Assembly (NCBI GenBank): GCA_900317505.1
Contig: ONHB01000002.1
Span: 124,001-188,000 of the forward strand
Source: an uncultured Lachnospiraceae bacterium
Lineage (GTDB): Bacteria > Bacillota > Clostridia > Lachnospirales > Lachnospiraceae
DNA: 64,000 nt
Reading direction: 5' to 3'
In this document: one piece after another, positions 43,427-52,440 of the stretch
Position numbering within the stretch: position 1 is the stretch's first letter
Layout of the letters: the number at the start of each line of letters is the position of its first letter
Program-made: the position numbers and the translations under genes
Notes under the pieces: model-generated
The model's database searches: none
What the model saw: the letters and a program-made list of their open reading frames with translations, nothing else
Told to the model about the DNA's origin: nothing

Positions 43427-45292
43427 ATGTGTGGAATTTTAGGATATTGCGGAAAAGAACAGGCCGCTCCGATCTTGCTTGAGGGGCTGGCAAAGCTTGA
43501 ATACAGAGGATATGACTCCGCTGGTCTTGCGGTAAGGGACGGAGACGGACCGATCGCCGTTGTCAAGGCCAAGGGGCGTCTGGCCAATCTGTCCGACAAG
43601 ACTGACGGCGGAAAGGCCATGAAGGGATGCTGCGGTATGGGACACACACGCTGGGCTACACACGGCGAACCCTCCGAGATCAATGCGCATCCCCATGTAA
43701 GTGGTACTTACATAAAAAATCATCCTGCCGAAGAAGGACAGGTTGTAGGTGTTCACAATGGAATTATTGAAAATTATCAGGAGTTAAAAGAAAAGCTTTT
43801 GCGCAACGGATATCAGTTTTATTCCGATACCGATACAGAGGTCGTTGTAAAGCTGGTAGATTATTATTACAAAAAATACAACATCGGACCTATCGATGCG
43901 ATTGCCAAGACCATGGTACGTGTCAGAGGCTCCTATGCTCTGTGCCTGATGTTTCAGGATTATCCGGGAGAAATCTGGGTAGCCAGAAAAGACAGCCCGA
44001 TGATCATCGGAACCCAGGGTGATGCATCCTTTGTGGCATCCGATGCATCCGCTATTTTAAAATATACCCGTCATGTGTATTATATCGGCAATCTGGAAAT
44101 GGCAAAGCTATCCAACGGAGAGGTCCATTTCTACAACTTAAACGGGGACGAGATTGAAAAGCCGCTTATGGAAGTACAATGGGATGCAGAATCTGCTGAA
44201 AAAGGCGGATATGAGCATTTCATGATGAAAGAGATCCATGAACAGCCAAAGGCGATCATTGATACCGCCAATGTGGTACTAAAAGAAGGAAAGGTCGATC
44301 TTTCTGCCATTGGCATGGATGAGCAGGCATTGTCGGATATCGACCAGATTTATATTGTGGCATGTGGCTCAGCTTATCATGTCGGTATGACGGCACAGTA
44401 TGTGCTTGAGGATTTTGCAAGGGTACCTGTGCGGGTAGAGCTGGCTTCCGAATTCCGCTACCGCAATCCGATCTTATCACCCAAGGGACTGGTTGTTATT
44501 ATTTCACAGTCCGGCGAGACGGCGGATTCACTGGCTGCTTTGAGAGAAGCCAAGGAGCATGGCAACAAGACGCTTGCCATTATCAATGTTGTCGGATCTT
44601 CCATTTCCCGTGAAGCCGACTATGTATATTATACAATGGCAGGACCGGAAATCGCGGTTGCCACGACCAAGGCTTACAGCACACAGCTGATTGCCTGCTA
44701 TATGCTGGCGATCGCACTGGGACAAAATAGAAAGCAGATCACGGATACAAAGGCCAAAGAGCTGGTAGACGAGATTCTGGCGCTGCCGGATAAGATCGAA
44801 AAGATCATTGCCGACAAAGAGCGTATCCAGTGGTTTGCAGCCAAATTTGCATCAGCAAGGGATGTTTTCTTTATCGGAAGAGGAATTGACTACTCTATTT
44901 CCATGGAAGGCAGCCTGAAATTTAAAGAGATCAGTTATATTCATTCAGAGGCTTATGCAGCCGGGGAATTAAAGCATGGCACCATTTCCCTGATTGAGGA
45001 TGGTACACTTGTTATCGGTATGCTGACCCAGGATGATCTGTATGAAAAGACCATTTCCAACATGGTAGAGGTAAAGAGCCGTGGAGCATATCTGATGGGA
45101 CTGACCAATTATGGCCATTATGAGATTGAGGATACGGTAGATTTTACTGTTTATATTCCCAAGACGGATCCTCATTTTGCAGCATCTTTAGCAGTTGTGC
45201 CGCTGCAGCTTTTAAGCTATTACGTTTCTGTGGCAAAGGGGCTGGATGTTGATAAGCCGAGAAATCTGGCTAAGTCAGTTACTGTTGAGTAA
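43427..45292 (+). CDS. glmS: Glutamine-fructose-6-phosphate aminotransferase
   Basis: A 621-residue enzyme of normal length. The N-terminal MCGILGYCG provides the catalytic Cys of the glutaminase domain, HTRWATHGEPSEINAHPH follows, and two SIS domains carry ACGSAYHVG, ISQSGETADSLAAL and the C-terminal KPRNLAKSVTVE. It makes glucosamine-6-phosphate for UDP-GlcNAc. The gene is 2 bp after a glycosyltransferase, so there is no room for a glmS ribozyme leader in its usual position. Confidence 0.98.
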   Translation: MCGILGYCGKEQAAPILLEGLAKLEYRGYDSAGLAVRDGDGPIAVVKAKGRLANLSDKTDGGKAMKGCCGMGHTRWATHGEPSEINAHPHVSGTYIKNHPAEEGQVVGVHNGIIENYQELKEKLLRNGYQFYSDTDTEVVVKLVDYYYKKYNIGPIDAIAKTMVRVRGSYALCLMFQDYPGEIWVARKDSPMIIGTQGDASFVASDASAILKYTRHVYYIGNLEMAKLSNGEVHFYNLNGDEIEKPLMEVQWDAESAEKGGYEHFMMKEIHEQPKAIIDTANVVLKEGKVDLSAIGMDEQALSDIDQIYIVACGSAYHVGMTAQYVLEDFARVPVRVELASEFRYRNPILSPKGLVVIISQSGETADSLAALREAKEHGNKTLAIINVVGSSISREADYVYYTMAGPEIAVATTKAYSTQLIACYMLAIALGQNRKQITDTKAKELVDEILALPDKIEKIIADKERIQWFAAKFASARDVFFIGRGIDYSISMEGSLKFKEISYIHSEAYAAGELKHGTISLIEDGTLVIGMLTQDDLYEKTISNMVEVKSRGAYLMGLTNYGHYEIEDTVDFTVYIPKTDPHFAASLAVVPLQLLSYYVSVAKGLDVDKPRNLAKSVTVE

Positions 45293-45358
45293 ATACGGAT
45301 GCCGGTACGGTATCAGAAATATTTCGGATATTTGCAGGATATATCAAGGAGATATTAA

Positions 45359-46741
45359 ATGGAAGAACAGGTAAGAGAAGAGCAAAAGCCGCAGCAGCCG
45401 GAAGATAAACAATTAAAGAAAATGGGCATGAGCGTTTTGTGCGGACTGATGTTTGGTCTGGTTGCAGGGCTTGTGATCGTCGTGATCCTTGTCGTATTCA
45501 AACAGGAGGCGGCACCGGGGCTTTTTGATCCGGTTGAAAAGACAGAAACTGTGGAAGCGCAGCCTGCCAAAGAGGCAGAAGATGGCACGGAGGATGCTTT
45601 GGATGATACAGAAAAAGACGGAGAGGAAGAATCCAATCAGATGGCCGACATCAATGAGATGAATTCCGATTCCGAAATCGATATGACGGTTGCCGAAGAG
45701 ACACAGGCTACGGTTGTGACGGATGTTACAGAGGTTGTTGATCGCGTTATGCCGTGTGTTGTATCTATTTTTGGCAAATATACCATTGAAGATGATTTCT
45801 GGGGCTATCTGTATGATTATGAGACCGAGGGCGGCGGTTCCGGTATTATTGTCGGAGAAAATGACACAGAGCTTTTAATCGCAACCAACAATCATGTTGT
45901 TGAGGACTCCGATGAGCTTACGGTGCAGTTTATTGACTCATCTGTAGCAGAGGCTTCCGTAAAAGGAACTGATGCAGATATGGATCTGGCGGTGATCGCC
46001 ATCAATCTTTCTGATCTTGATCCTGCGACCAAAAAACAGATCAAGATCGCGACTTTGGGCAATTCCGATTACTTAAAGGTAGGAGAACCGGCAATCGCGA
46101 TCGGAAATGCACTTGGTACCGGTCAGTCTGTGACAACCGGTGTGATCAGCGCTGTCAACAGAGCTTATACGGATGATGAAGGCCCCTTATATGGGACAGA
46201 GACCGATAAAGCCAGTAGTTCATCTGCGGTAAAATATCTGATACAGACGGATGCCGCAATCAATCCGGGCAATTCCGGCGGCGCTCTTTTAAATGTCAGG
46301 GGCGAGGTGGTCGGAATCAATTCCAGCAAGATCGCAGATTATGCGACAGAAGGAATGGGATATGCGATCCCGATTTCAACAGCAGAACCGATCTTAAAGG
46401 ATCTGATGGAGAAAAAAACAAGGCCTTCACAAAAAAATGATTCTGCAACATATCTGGGAATCAGCGGTATGGCTGTTACCGGTGAGCTTCTTGACAAGTA
46501 TGATATCAAAGAGGGAATTTATATCACACAGGTATTTGACCATACACCTGCCAAAGATGCGGGTATTCATAAAGGGGATATCTTATTGGAGATCGACGGA
46601 TATACAGTAGGAAAGATGAGTGACCTGACAGAGGTTTTATCTTATTATAAAATTGGTGAAAAGGTTACAGCAAAGCTTATGACACGTACCAATAATGGAT
46701 ATCAGCCGTATGAGACGACGGTAACACTTGGAGGAAAATAA
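45359..46741 (+). CDS. Membrane-anchored HtrA-type serine protease
   Basis: A 460-residue protein. One membrane segment (about 24-45) and an acidic linker (Glu/Asp-rich, about 55-110) are followed by a trypsin-like domain: TNNHVVED (His near 178), ADMDLAVIAI (Asp near 207) and NPGNSGGALL (Ser near 304). A C-terminal PDZ domain (about 360-455) begins YLGISGM. Family role: quality control and turnover of surface proteins. The stop TAA shares its last base with the ATG of the ClpX-like gene, so the two are coupled. Confidence 0.94.
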   Translation: MEEQVREEQKPQQPEDKQLKKMGMSVLCGLMFGLVAGLVIVVILVVFKQEAAPGLFDPVEKTETVEAQPAKEAEDGTEDALDDTEKDGEEESNQMADINEMNSDSEIDMTVAEETQATVVTDVTEVVDRVMPCVVSIFGKYTIEDDFWGYLYDYETEGGGSGIIVGENDTELLIATNNHVVEDSDELTVQFIDSSVAEASVKGTDADMDLAVIAINLSDLDPATKKQIKIATLGNSDYLKVGEPAIAIGNALGTGQSVTTGVISAVNRAYTDDEGPLYGTETDKASSSSAVKYLIQTDAAINPGNSGGALLNVRGEVVGINSSKIADYATEGMGYAIPISTAEPILKDLMEKKTRPSQKNDSATYLGISGMAVTGELLDKYDIKEGIYITQVFDHTPAKDAGIHKGDILLEIDGYTVGKMSDLTEVLSYYKIGEKVTAKLMTRTNNGYQPYETTVTLGGK

Positions 46742-48735
46742 TGAGCAATTTTTTTGATTTATTCAATAATTCCAATAAAGACGAACAGAAAGTGACGGAT
46801 GAGGGAGTGGCTGAAAAAAAAGAAACAGAAAAAAATACAACAGCTACGGAGCACATTGACGATGAAGTTGTCTTTTTCGATGAGGATGATTTTTCGGACG
46901 AAGAGGAAAATGACTCTTACTTAAATGATTTTGATGATGCACCGGGACAGAAACCGTTTATCAAGCCTGAAAATGATTTCCGGGAGGTTGTGGATAAGGA
47001 TGATGCGCCCTTATTTGACATGAGTGCCGGGGATGATGATTTTGATGAATCCGATTTTGATGAATCCGATTTTGATGATGCGGATGATGCGGATGAGGAG
47101 CATCCGGCAAATGATCATGCAGATGACGATGACGTGGCAGGTCATACAAGTGATGCTGGTGTGGATCCTGCAGGAGCTGATAATATAGCAGGTGCTGTCA
47201 ATAGTGATGATAATAGTGACTCACATAAAGATGGTAGTGATGATGCAGACGATGCCGCTGATGAAGATATCGATGATGCTTCCAACGACAATGACTCTGA
47301 CGATGAAGAAGATGATGATGATGCGTATGATAATGTATGTTTTATCTGCCATCGCCCCGAAAGCATTACCGGCAGACAGTTCAAGCTGCCGCAAAATATC
47401 TGCGTGTGTGATGACTGTATGCACAAGACCATGGATGCCATTGGCCAGTATGATTATCCGGGAATGGATGACGCTGCTTTACTCAATTCACTCTCCGGCT
47501 TTGGTATGCCGGGCTTAAACCAGAGTGCCAATTCAGATGATGAGGATTCCAAGGACGGAAAAGATATTCCAAAAGGTTTCCCAAATATCCGTTTTGTTAA
47601 CTTAAATGATCTGCAGCAGGATCCAAATTCCAAACGGACCAAGTTAAAAAAGCGTAAAAAGACAGATAAGCCGCTTATCGATCTGAAAGATATTCCGGCA
47701 CCTCATGAGATCAAAGCTAAGCTGGATGAGTTTGTTGTGGGACAGGAAAAGGCCAAAAAGGTAATGTCTGTAGCCGTTTACAACCATTACAAACGTGTGG
47801 CGACCAATACCATGGATGAAATCGAGATCGAGAAATCCAATATGCTTATGATCGGACCTACCGGCTGTGGTAAGACATATCTGGTAAAAACACTTGCAAA
47901 GCTTTTGGATGTGCCGCTTGCGATCGCAGATGCAACCAGCCTGACAGAGGCGGGCTATATCGGTGATGATATTGAAAGTGTACTTTCCAAACTGTTGGCA
48001 GCTGCCGGCAATGATGTGGATAAGGCCGAGATGGGTATTGTCTTTATTGATGAGATTGATAAAATTGCCAAAAAGCAAAATACCAATTCCCGAGATGTTT
48101 CTGGTGAATCGGTTCAGCAGGGAATGTTAAAGCTATTAGAGGGAGCGGATATTGAAGTGCCGGTTGGTGCGAGCAGCAAAAATGCGATGGTTCCGCTTAC
48201 TACGATCAATACACGCAATATTTTATTTATCTGCGGTGGTGCTTTCCCGGAGCTGGATGAGATTATCAAACAGCGTCTGTCCAAACAAAGCTCTATCGGA
48301 TTTGATGCAGTCCTAAAGGATACATTTGATAAAGAGAAAAATATCCACAATCAGGTTACGATCGAGGATCTGAAAAAATATGGTATGATTCCCGAATTTT
48401 TAGGCAGACTGCCCATTCTGTTTACACTGGACGGCCTGACAGAGGATATGCTCGTGGATATCCTGCGTGAGCCTAAAAACGCGATTTTGAAGCAGTATCA
48501 GAAGCTGTTGGCTCTGGACGAGGTAGATCTGCACTTTGATGAAAGTGCCCTGCGTGCGATTGCCAAAAAGGCTATGGAAAAGGATACCGGAGCGCGTGCA
48601 TTACGTGCTATTATTGAGGAATTTATGCTGGATATCATGTATGAAATTCCCAAGGATGACAATATCGGTACTGTGACGATCACCGGAGATTATATCGAAG
48701 GTAAAGGCGGACCGATCATAGAGATTCGCGGATAG
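46741..48735 (+). CDS. ClpX-like AAA+ unfoldase with long acidic N-terminal extension
   Basis: A 664-residue protein, about 240 longer than normal ClpX. Residues 1-195 are almost all Asp, Glu, Ala and Ser, with DFDESDFDES-type repeats, and are probably disordered. A four-Cys zinc domain follows (CFICHRP near 200, CVCDDC near 222). The AAA+ core has GPTGCGKT (about 371), the pore loop AGYIGDD, Walker B FIDEIDKIA and VSGESVQQG, and it keeps IGF (KQSSIGFD), the ClpP-docking tripeptide. It therefore could work with ClpP. It is coupled to the membrane HtrA rather than to clpP. Confidence 0.93.
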   Translation: MSNFFDLFNNSNKDEQKVTDEGVAEKKETEKNTTATEHIDDEVVFFDEDDFSDEEENDSYLNDFDDAPGQKPFIKPENDFREVVDKDDAPLFDMSAGDDDFDESDFDESDFDDADDADEEHPANDHADDDDVAGHTSDAGVDPAGADNIAGAVNSDDNSDSHKDGSDDADDAADEDIDDASNDNDSDDEEDDDDAYDNVCFICHRPESITGRQFKLPQNICVCDDCMHKTMDAIGQYDYPGMDDAALLNSLSGFGMPGLNQSANSDDEDSKDGKDIPKGFPNIRFVNLNDLQQDPNSKRTKLKKRKKTDKPLIDLKDIPAPHEIKAKLDEFVVGQEKAKKVMSVAVYNHYKRVATNTMDEIEIEKSNMLMIGPTGCGKTYLVKTLAKLLDVPLAIADATSLTEAGYIGDDIESVLSKLLAAAGNDVDKAEMGIVFIDEIDKIAKKQNTNSRDVSGESVQQGMLKLLEGADIEVPVGASSKNAMVPLTTINTRNILFICGGAFPELDEIIKQRLSKQSSIGFDAVLKDTFDKEKNIHNQVTIEDLKKYGMIPEFLGRLPILFTLDGLTEDMLVDILREPKNAILKQYQKLLALDEVDLHFDESALRAIAKKAMEKDTGARALRAIIEEFMLDIMYEIPKDDNIGTVTITGDYIEGKGGPIIEIRG

Positions 48736-48785
48736 TTTTTGCAAGGCCGGCATAGACTGATAAAAAGATTTATGCAGGTGTAAAA

Positions 48786-50519
48786 ATGAACGCATGTGAA
48801 TATCGTATTTTATCGGAGGATTATCGGGACATCCCTTTGGGATTTGATATATCCTCCGGTTCTTTATTTCTGGGAGATCCTCTAAGTGATGACATATGTG
48901 TCATAAAAATAACGGATAACCTGTATATCCTCTATGTTGTGGCATCCAGTGTGGCGCCTTTAAACAGTGCGGAATACCACTATCAGTATATTCCCAAGTG
49001 CTATGGGTTGCAGAATGATCTGTCGGTCTTGAATGATGCAGGAATTTTACAGGTCGGCAGGGAGCCGCTGAGCCTGACAGGGCAGGGCGTTATCCTTGGC
49101 TTTCTGGATACGGGGATCCGTTACAGGCTTCCGGCTTTCCGCAATGAGGATGGCTCGACACGGCTTGTCAGTGTGTGGGACCAGACGGCGCAGATGGATG
49201 GCAGCAGTGTTGGAACTGGTAATCAGACAGATGAAAACGAATTGCAGCCGCCGGACGGTTTTTATTATGGAATCGAATACACAAGAGAAGTCATCAACCG
49301 CAATCTGGCTGAGGACGGTCCCGTTCTTTTTACGGATGAGGATGGCCATGGTACAAAGATGATTTCCGCTTCCTGCGGCTATGACAGAACCAATGGATTT
49401 ATCGGAGCAGCGCGCGATGCGGATATTGCAGTGGTAAAATTAAAGCAGTGCAAGCAGTATATGCGGGAGTTTTACAGTATAGCGCAAGATGTGCCCTGTT
49501 ATCAGGAAACGGACATTATGTTAGCGCTCAGCTATTTAGACAAGGTGGCAGAAAGAGAAAAAAAGCCTCTGGTCATCTGTATGGCACTTGGCACCACGAT
49601 GGGCTCGCATGACGGATCGGCACTTTTGGACGGATATCTGGACCAGCTTGGCAGAAAACGCAACCGCTGTGTGGTAGTGGGAGGCGGCAATGAAGGCAAC
49701 GCATCCGGACACTACGACGGAATTATGCTTCCGGCTTATTCTGCACAACGGAATTATGAAGAGATTGAACTTCTGATCGGGGAAAATGAACCGGGCTTTT
49801 ATATGGAAATATGGGGGCAGATCCCGGACATTTACACGATCTCCGTTACAACACCGGGAGGAGAAGGAATATCCGAAATTCCCTATAGTCTGCGACAAAG
49901 TATGGAATTTAGCTTTATTTATTCCGACACAAGGCTTATGATAGATTATATACCGGTGGATATCGGAAACGGACAGGAGCTCATCACACTGCGCTTTATA
50001 CGACCGGTATCCGGGATATGGAAGCTTCGTATTTTTACAAGAAGCGGAGAAGGGCGTGTCCATGCATGGCTTCCGCTCAGACAGTTTTTGAAAAGTGATA
50101 CTTATTTTTTGAGGCCGAGTCCATATGAGACATTGACGGAGCCGGCCTACAGCAGAGGTGTGCTGGCGGTTTCAGCCTACAACAGCAGCGACCAGAGCTT
50201 TTATTTAAACAGCGGAAGAGGCTTTTCGGTTGATGGCAGTATTGTGCCGGCGATAGCTTCACCGGGTGTGCTGGTACCAACGGTACTTGGAGCTGAGACG
50301 GGATCGAGCATGGCAGCAGCCATAGCGTCCGGAGCAGCTGCGGATTTTATGCAGTGGGCTGTCGGACAGGGAAGAGACGTTGTTATCAACACCCAGAGCA
50401 TCAAAAATTACTTTATCAGAGGTGCGGTCAGACGAAATGATCTGTATTATCCATCCAGGGAGTGGGGATATGGGACGCTGAATCTGGTCGGCGTATTTGA
50501 TGTGCTGGCTGGGTTGTAA
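48786..50519 (+). CDS. S8 family subtilisin-like protease (Csp-like)
   Basis: A 577-residue protein. The catalytic triad is in LGFLDTGIRY (Asp near 107), DGHGTKMISASCG (His near 187) and ETGSSMAAAIASG (Ser near 506); the usual GTSMA is GSSMA here. There is no obvious N-terminal signal peptide. A long insert of about 150 residues before the Ser block resembles the jelly-roll-type domain of Csp proteases. It might act inside the cell or be released by another route. Located 50 bp after the ClpX-like gene. Confidence 0.92.
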   Translation: MNACEYRILSEDYRDIPLGFDISSGSLFLGDPLSDDICVIKITDNLYILYVVASSVAPLNSAEYHYQYIPKCYGLQNDLSVLNDAGILQVGREPLSLTGQGVILGFLDTGIRYRLPAFRNEDGSTRLVSVWDQTAQMDGSSVGTGNQTDENELQPPDGFYYGIEYTREVINRNLAEDGPVLFTDEDGHGTKMISASCGYDRTNGFIGAARDADIAVVKLKQCKQYMREFYSIAQDVPCYQETDIMLALSYLDKVAEREKKPLVICMALGTTMGSHDGSALLDGYLDQLGRKRNRCVVVGGGNEGNASGHYDGIMLPAYSAQRNYEEIELLIGENEPGFYMEIWGQIPDIYTISVTTPGGEGISEIPYSLRQSMEFSFIYSDTRLMIDYIPVDIGNGQELITLRFIRPVSGIWKLRIFTRSGEGRVHAWLPLRQFLKSDTYFLRPSPYETLTEPAYSRGVLAVSAYNSSDQSFYLNSGRGFSVDGSIVPAIASPGVLVPTVLGAETGSSMAAAIASGAAADFMQWAVGQGRDVVINTQSIKNYFIRGAVRRNDLYYPSREWGYGTLNLVGVFDVLAGL

Positions 50520-50613
50520 ATAATATAGTTAAATTAAACGCTCCAAAAATATGATATGTAATTAAAGGCTAAAAATATCTTTAAAATCACTTAAATGGAA
50601 AGGAGAAAACACA

Positions 50614-51072
50614 ATGTCAACATGGATTGCAGTTTTGATTGCTGCCTGTGAGCAGGTGATCAAGCAGACACGTGAAAACAATGGAACAGAGGGAGAGCAT
50701 CTTACCGGTGTCCTCAAAGTTCCGGTCTTGAAAGACAAGATCTATCTGACCAAATATCACAATGAGGGAGCCTTTCTCAATCTGGGAAGTGCACACAAGG
50801 AGTTTGTAAAGGGGCTTTCCGTGGGACTTTGTGTGGTCTGCTTTCTGATGTATGTATTTTCCTTTGGAAAGAAGGGGAAAAAGCTGCTTCGTACCGGACT
50901 GGCATTTTTATTAGGAGGTGCTTTTTCCAATACTTATGATCGCATGATGCGCGGATATGTGGTGGATTATTTTGGCTTTGAGGTCAAAAATGACAAGATT
51001 AGAAGCCTTGTTTTTAACATTTCGGATTTTTGCATTATGATTGGTGCGATGATTACAATCATTGCTATTTAA
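50614..51072 (+). CDS. Divergent signal peptidase II homologue
   Basis: A 152-residue protein with about four hydrophobic segments. LLGGAFSNTYDRMMRGYVVDYFGF and FNISDFCI correspond to the two LspA blocks, and both catalytic Asp positions (VVDY and ISDF) are kept. The usual GNL is SNT, and the N-terminal DQxxK is EQVIK. KYHNEGAFLNL fits the third block. It would cleave lipoprotein signal peptides, but the changes make this uncertain; a second, normal lspA elsewhere is likely. AAGGAG precedes the start. Confidence 0.75.
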   Translation: MSTWIAVLIAACEQVIKQTRENNGTEGEHLTGVLKVPVLKDKIYLTKYHNEGAFLNLGSAHKEFVKGLSVGLCVVCFLMYVFSFGKKGKKLLRTGLAFLLGGAFSNTYDRMMRGYVVDYFGFEVKNDKIRSLVFNISDFCIMIGAMITIIAI

Positions 51073-51090
51073 GGTGGCATTTGATATACT
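51062..51090 (+). promoter_or_regulatory. Promoter for carbamate kinase
   Basis: TTGCTA (51062-51067), a 17-bp spacer and an extended -10 TGATATACT (TATACT at 51085-51090). It overlaps the stop codon of the LspA-like gene. Confidence 0.6.
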
Positions 51091-51123
51091 AAAAAAAGAT
51101 AAACAACAAAGGCAGGTAGGAGT

Positions 51124-52059
51124 ATGAGCAAGAAGAAAGTAGTTGTTTCATTGGGACACCAGGCACTGGGATATACGATCTCAGAGCAGTGGGATGCAGT
51201 AAAGGATACAGCAAAGGCATTGGCTGATCTGGTTGAGGCTGATTACCAGCTTACCATTACACACAGTAATGGTCCTCAGGTTTCTATGATTCACAAGGCG
51301 ATGACAGAGCTTCGCCGTATTTATATTGATTACAGTCCGGCACCTATGTGTGTATGCTCTGCTATGAGTCAGGGTTATGTCGGATATGATATTCAGAATG
51401 CATTAAAAGCAGAATTGCTTTCAAGAGGCATTTCCAAGTCTGTCAGCACCATTCTGACACAGGTTACGGTTGATCCTTATGATGAAGCCTTTTATGAGCC
51501 GCACAAGCTTTTAGGACGCTATATGAGTGCTGAGGATGCCGAAATGGAGATCAAAAAAGGTAATTATGTACAGGAGATCCCCGGTAAAGGTTTCAGACGT
51601 GCGATCGCAGCGCCCAAGCCGATTGATATTGTTGAAATTGATACCATCCGTCTGCTGGCAGATGCCGATCAGGTCGTAATCGCATGCGGTGGTGGCGGAA
51701 TACCCGTTATCGAGCAGAAGCATGCCTTAAAGGGTGCATCAGCAGTTATTGAAAAGGACTGTATCGCCGGTAAACTGGCTACAGACTTAAAGGTTGACCA
51801 GCTTATCATTCTGACCAGCGTAGAGCAGGTATACACCAACTACGGCAAGGAAGGTCAGACAGGTATCGACCGCATGAATTTAGAGCAGGTCAAAGCTTAT
51901 ATTGAAGCCGGAGAATTTGGCGAAAATGATATGCTGCCCAAGATGGAAGCTGCTGTGACCTATCTGGAAAAAGTACCAACCGGAAGTGTGCTGATCACAT
52001 CCATTGACAAAGCTTCTCAGGCTGTCAAAGGTAAAGCAGGCACATTGATCACCGCATAG
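51124..52059 (+). CDS. arcC: Carbamate kinase
   Basis: A 311-residue amino acid kinase. SLGHQALGY replaces the usual GGNAL start, HSNGPQVS holds the phosphate-binding glycine, RRAIAAPKP fits RRVVPSP, ACGGGGIPV is the nucleotide loop, and AVIEKDCIAGKLA matches the DKDxxSxxLA region. It interconverts carbamoyl phosphate and ADP with ATP and carbamate. No arginine deiminase genes lie next to it, so it may serve purine or agmatine catabolism, or be a stand-alone gene. Confidence 0.93.
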   Translation: MSKKKVVVSLGHQALGYTISEQWDAVKDTAKALADLVEADYQLTITHSNGPQVSMIHKAMTELRRIYIDYSPAPMCVCSAMSQGYVGYDIQNALKAELLSRGISKSVSTILTQVTVDPYDEAFYEPHKLLGRYMSAEDAEMEIKKGNYVQEIPGKGFRRAIAAPKPIDIVEIDTIRLLADADQVVIACGGGGIPVIEQKHALKGASAVIEKDCIAGKLATDLKVDQLIILTSVEQVYTNYGKEGQTGIDRMNLEQVKAYIEAGEFGENDMLPKMEAAVTYLEKVPTGSVLITSIDKASQAVKGKAGTLITA

Positions 52060-52167
52060 ATTAAATGGCTGTGATAGTGATTTGGTTATTTGTCAGTTGT
52101 GAGTCTTGATTAGACTTGTGTGTTGGATAGCTGACTGGCAAACAGATTGTATATGAAAAGATAATAA

Positions 52168-52240
52168 AAGACCCTGTGGTCAAGAACATGGGATTTATCC
52201 GCGTGGATGATCTTCATGATGTTGACTACAGGGTCTTTGT
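52168..52240. terminator. Hairpin between convergent genes
   Basis: AAGACCCTGTGGTCAA (52168-52183) and TTGACTACAGGGTCTT (52222-52237) pair over 16 bp with one mismatch, enclosing a 38-nt loop that itself holds GGATTTATCC. The T run after it is weak. It most likely ends the arcC transcript. The frame across the hairpin from about 52130 reads as a 40-codon protein-like stretch without a start. Confidence 0.6.
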
Positions 52241-52269
52241 TGTGTTGTATTAAGCTTTAATTGTTTGGT

Positions 52270-52430
52270 TATTATGCGATGTTAGTTTTTGTTGGATATT
52301 ATTAGATTTAGTTATAATTTGTTAGTTTTCGTTGGTGCTTCGTTGGTTTTTATTAGTATTTGTTGGTTTTTGTTACATTTTGTTATTGTTTCATGTTGGT
52401 TTTCGTTATATTTCGTTGGGGTGCCAATGA
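52270..52430. repeat. T/G-rich degenerate repeat tract
   Basis: About 160 bp with strong strand bias, made of loose copies of GTTGGTTTTYGTT and TTTGTTAG. It lies between the arcC terminator and the 3' end of the minus-strand gene at 52441. Together with the hairpin this explains the gap 52060-52440; no gene is supported there. Confidence 0.5.
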
Positions 52431-52440
52431 TAAAATCTAA

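Noticed and set aside
46860..47340. Acidic repeats as a CRISPR or satellite array
   Set aside because: The repeats are in frame, coding and irregular, with no spacers.
52120..52258. The 40-codon frame over the arcC hairpin as a gene remnant
   Set aside because: It has no start codon or ribosome site, and the inverted arms could give it a protein-like look by chance; kept only as a note.
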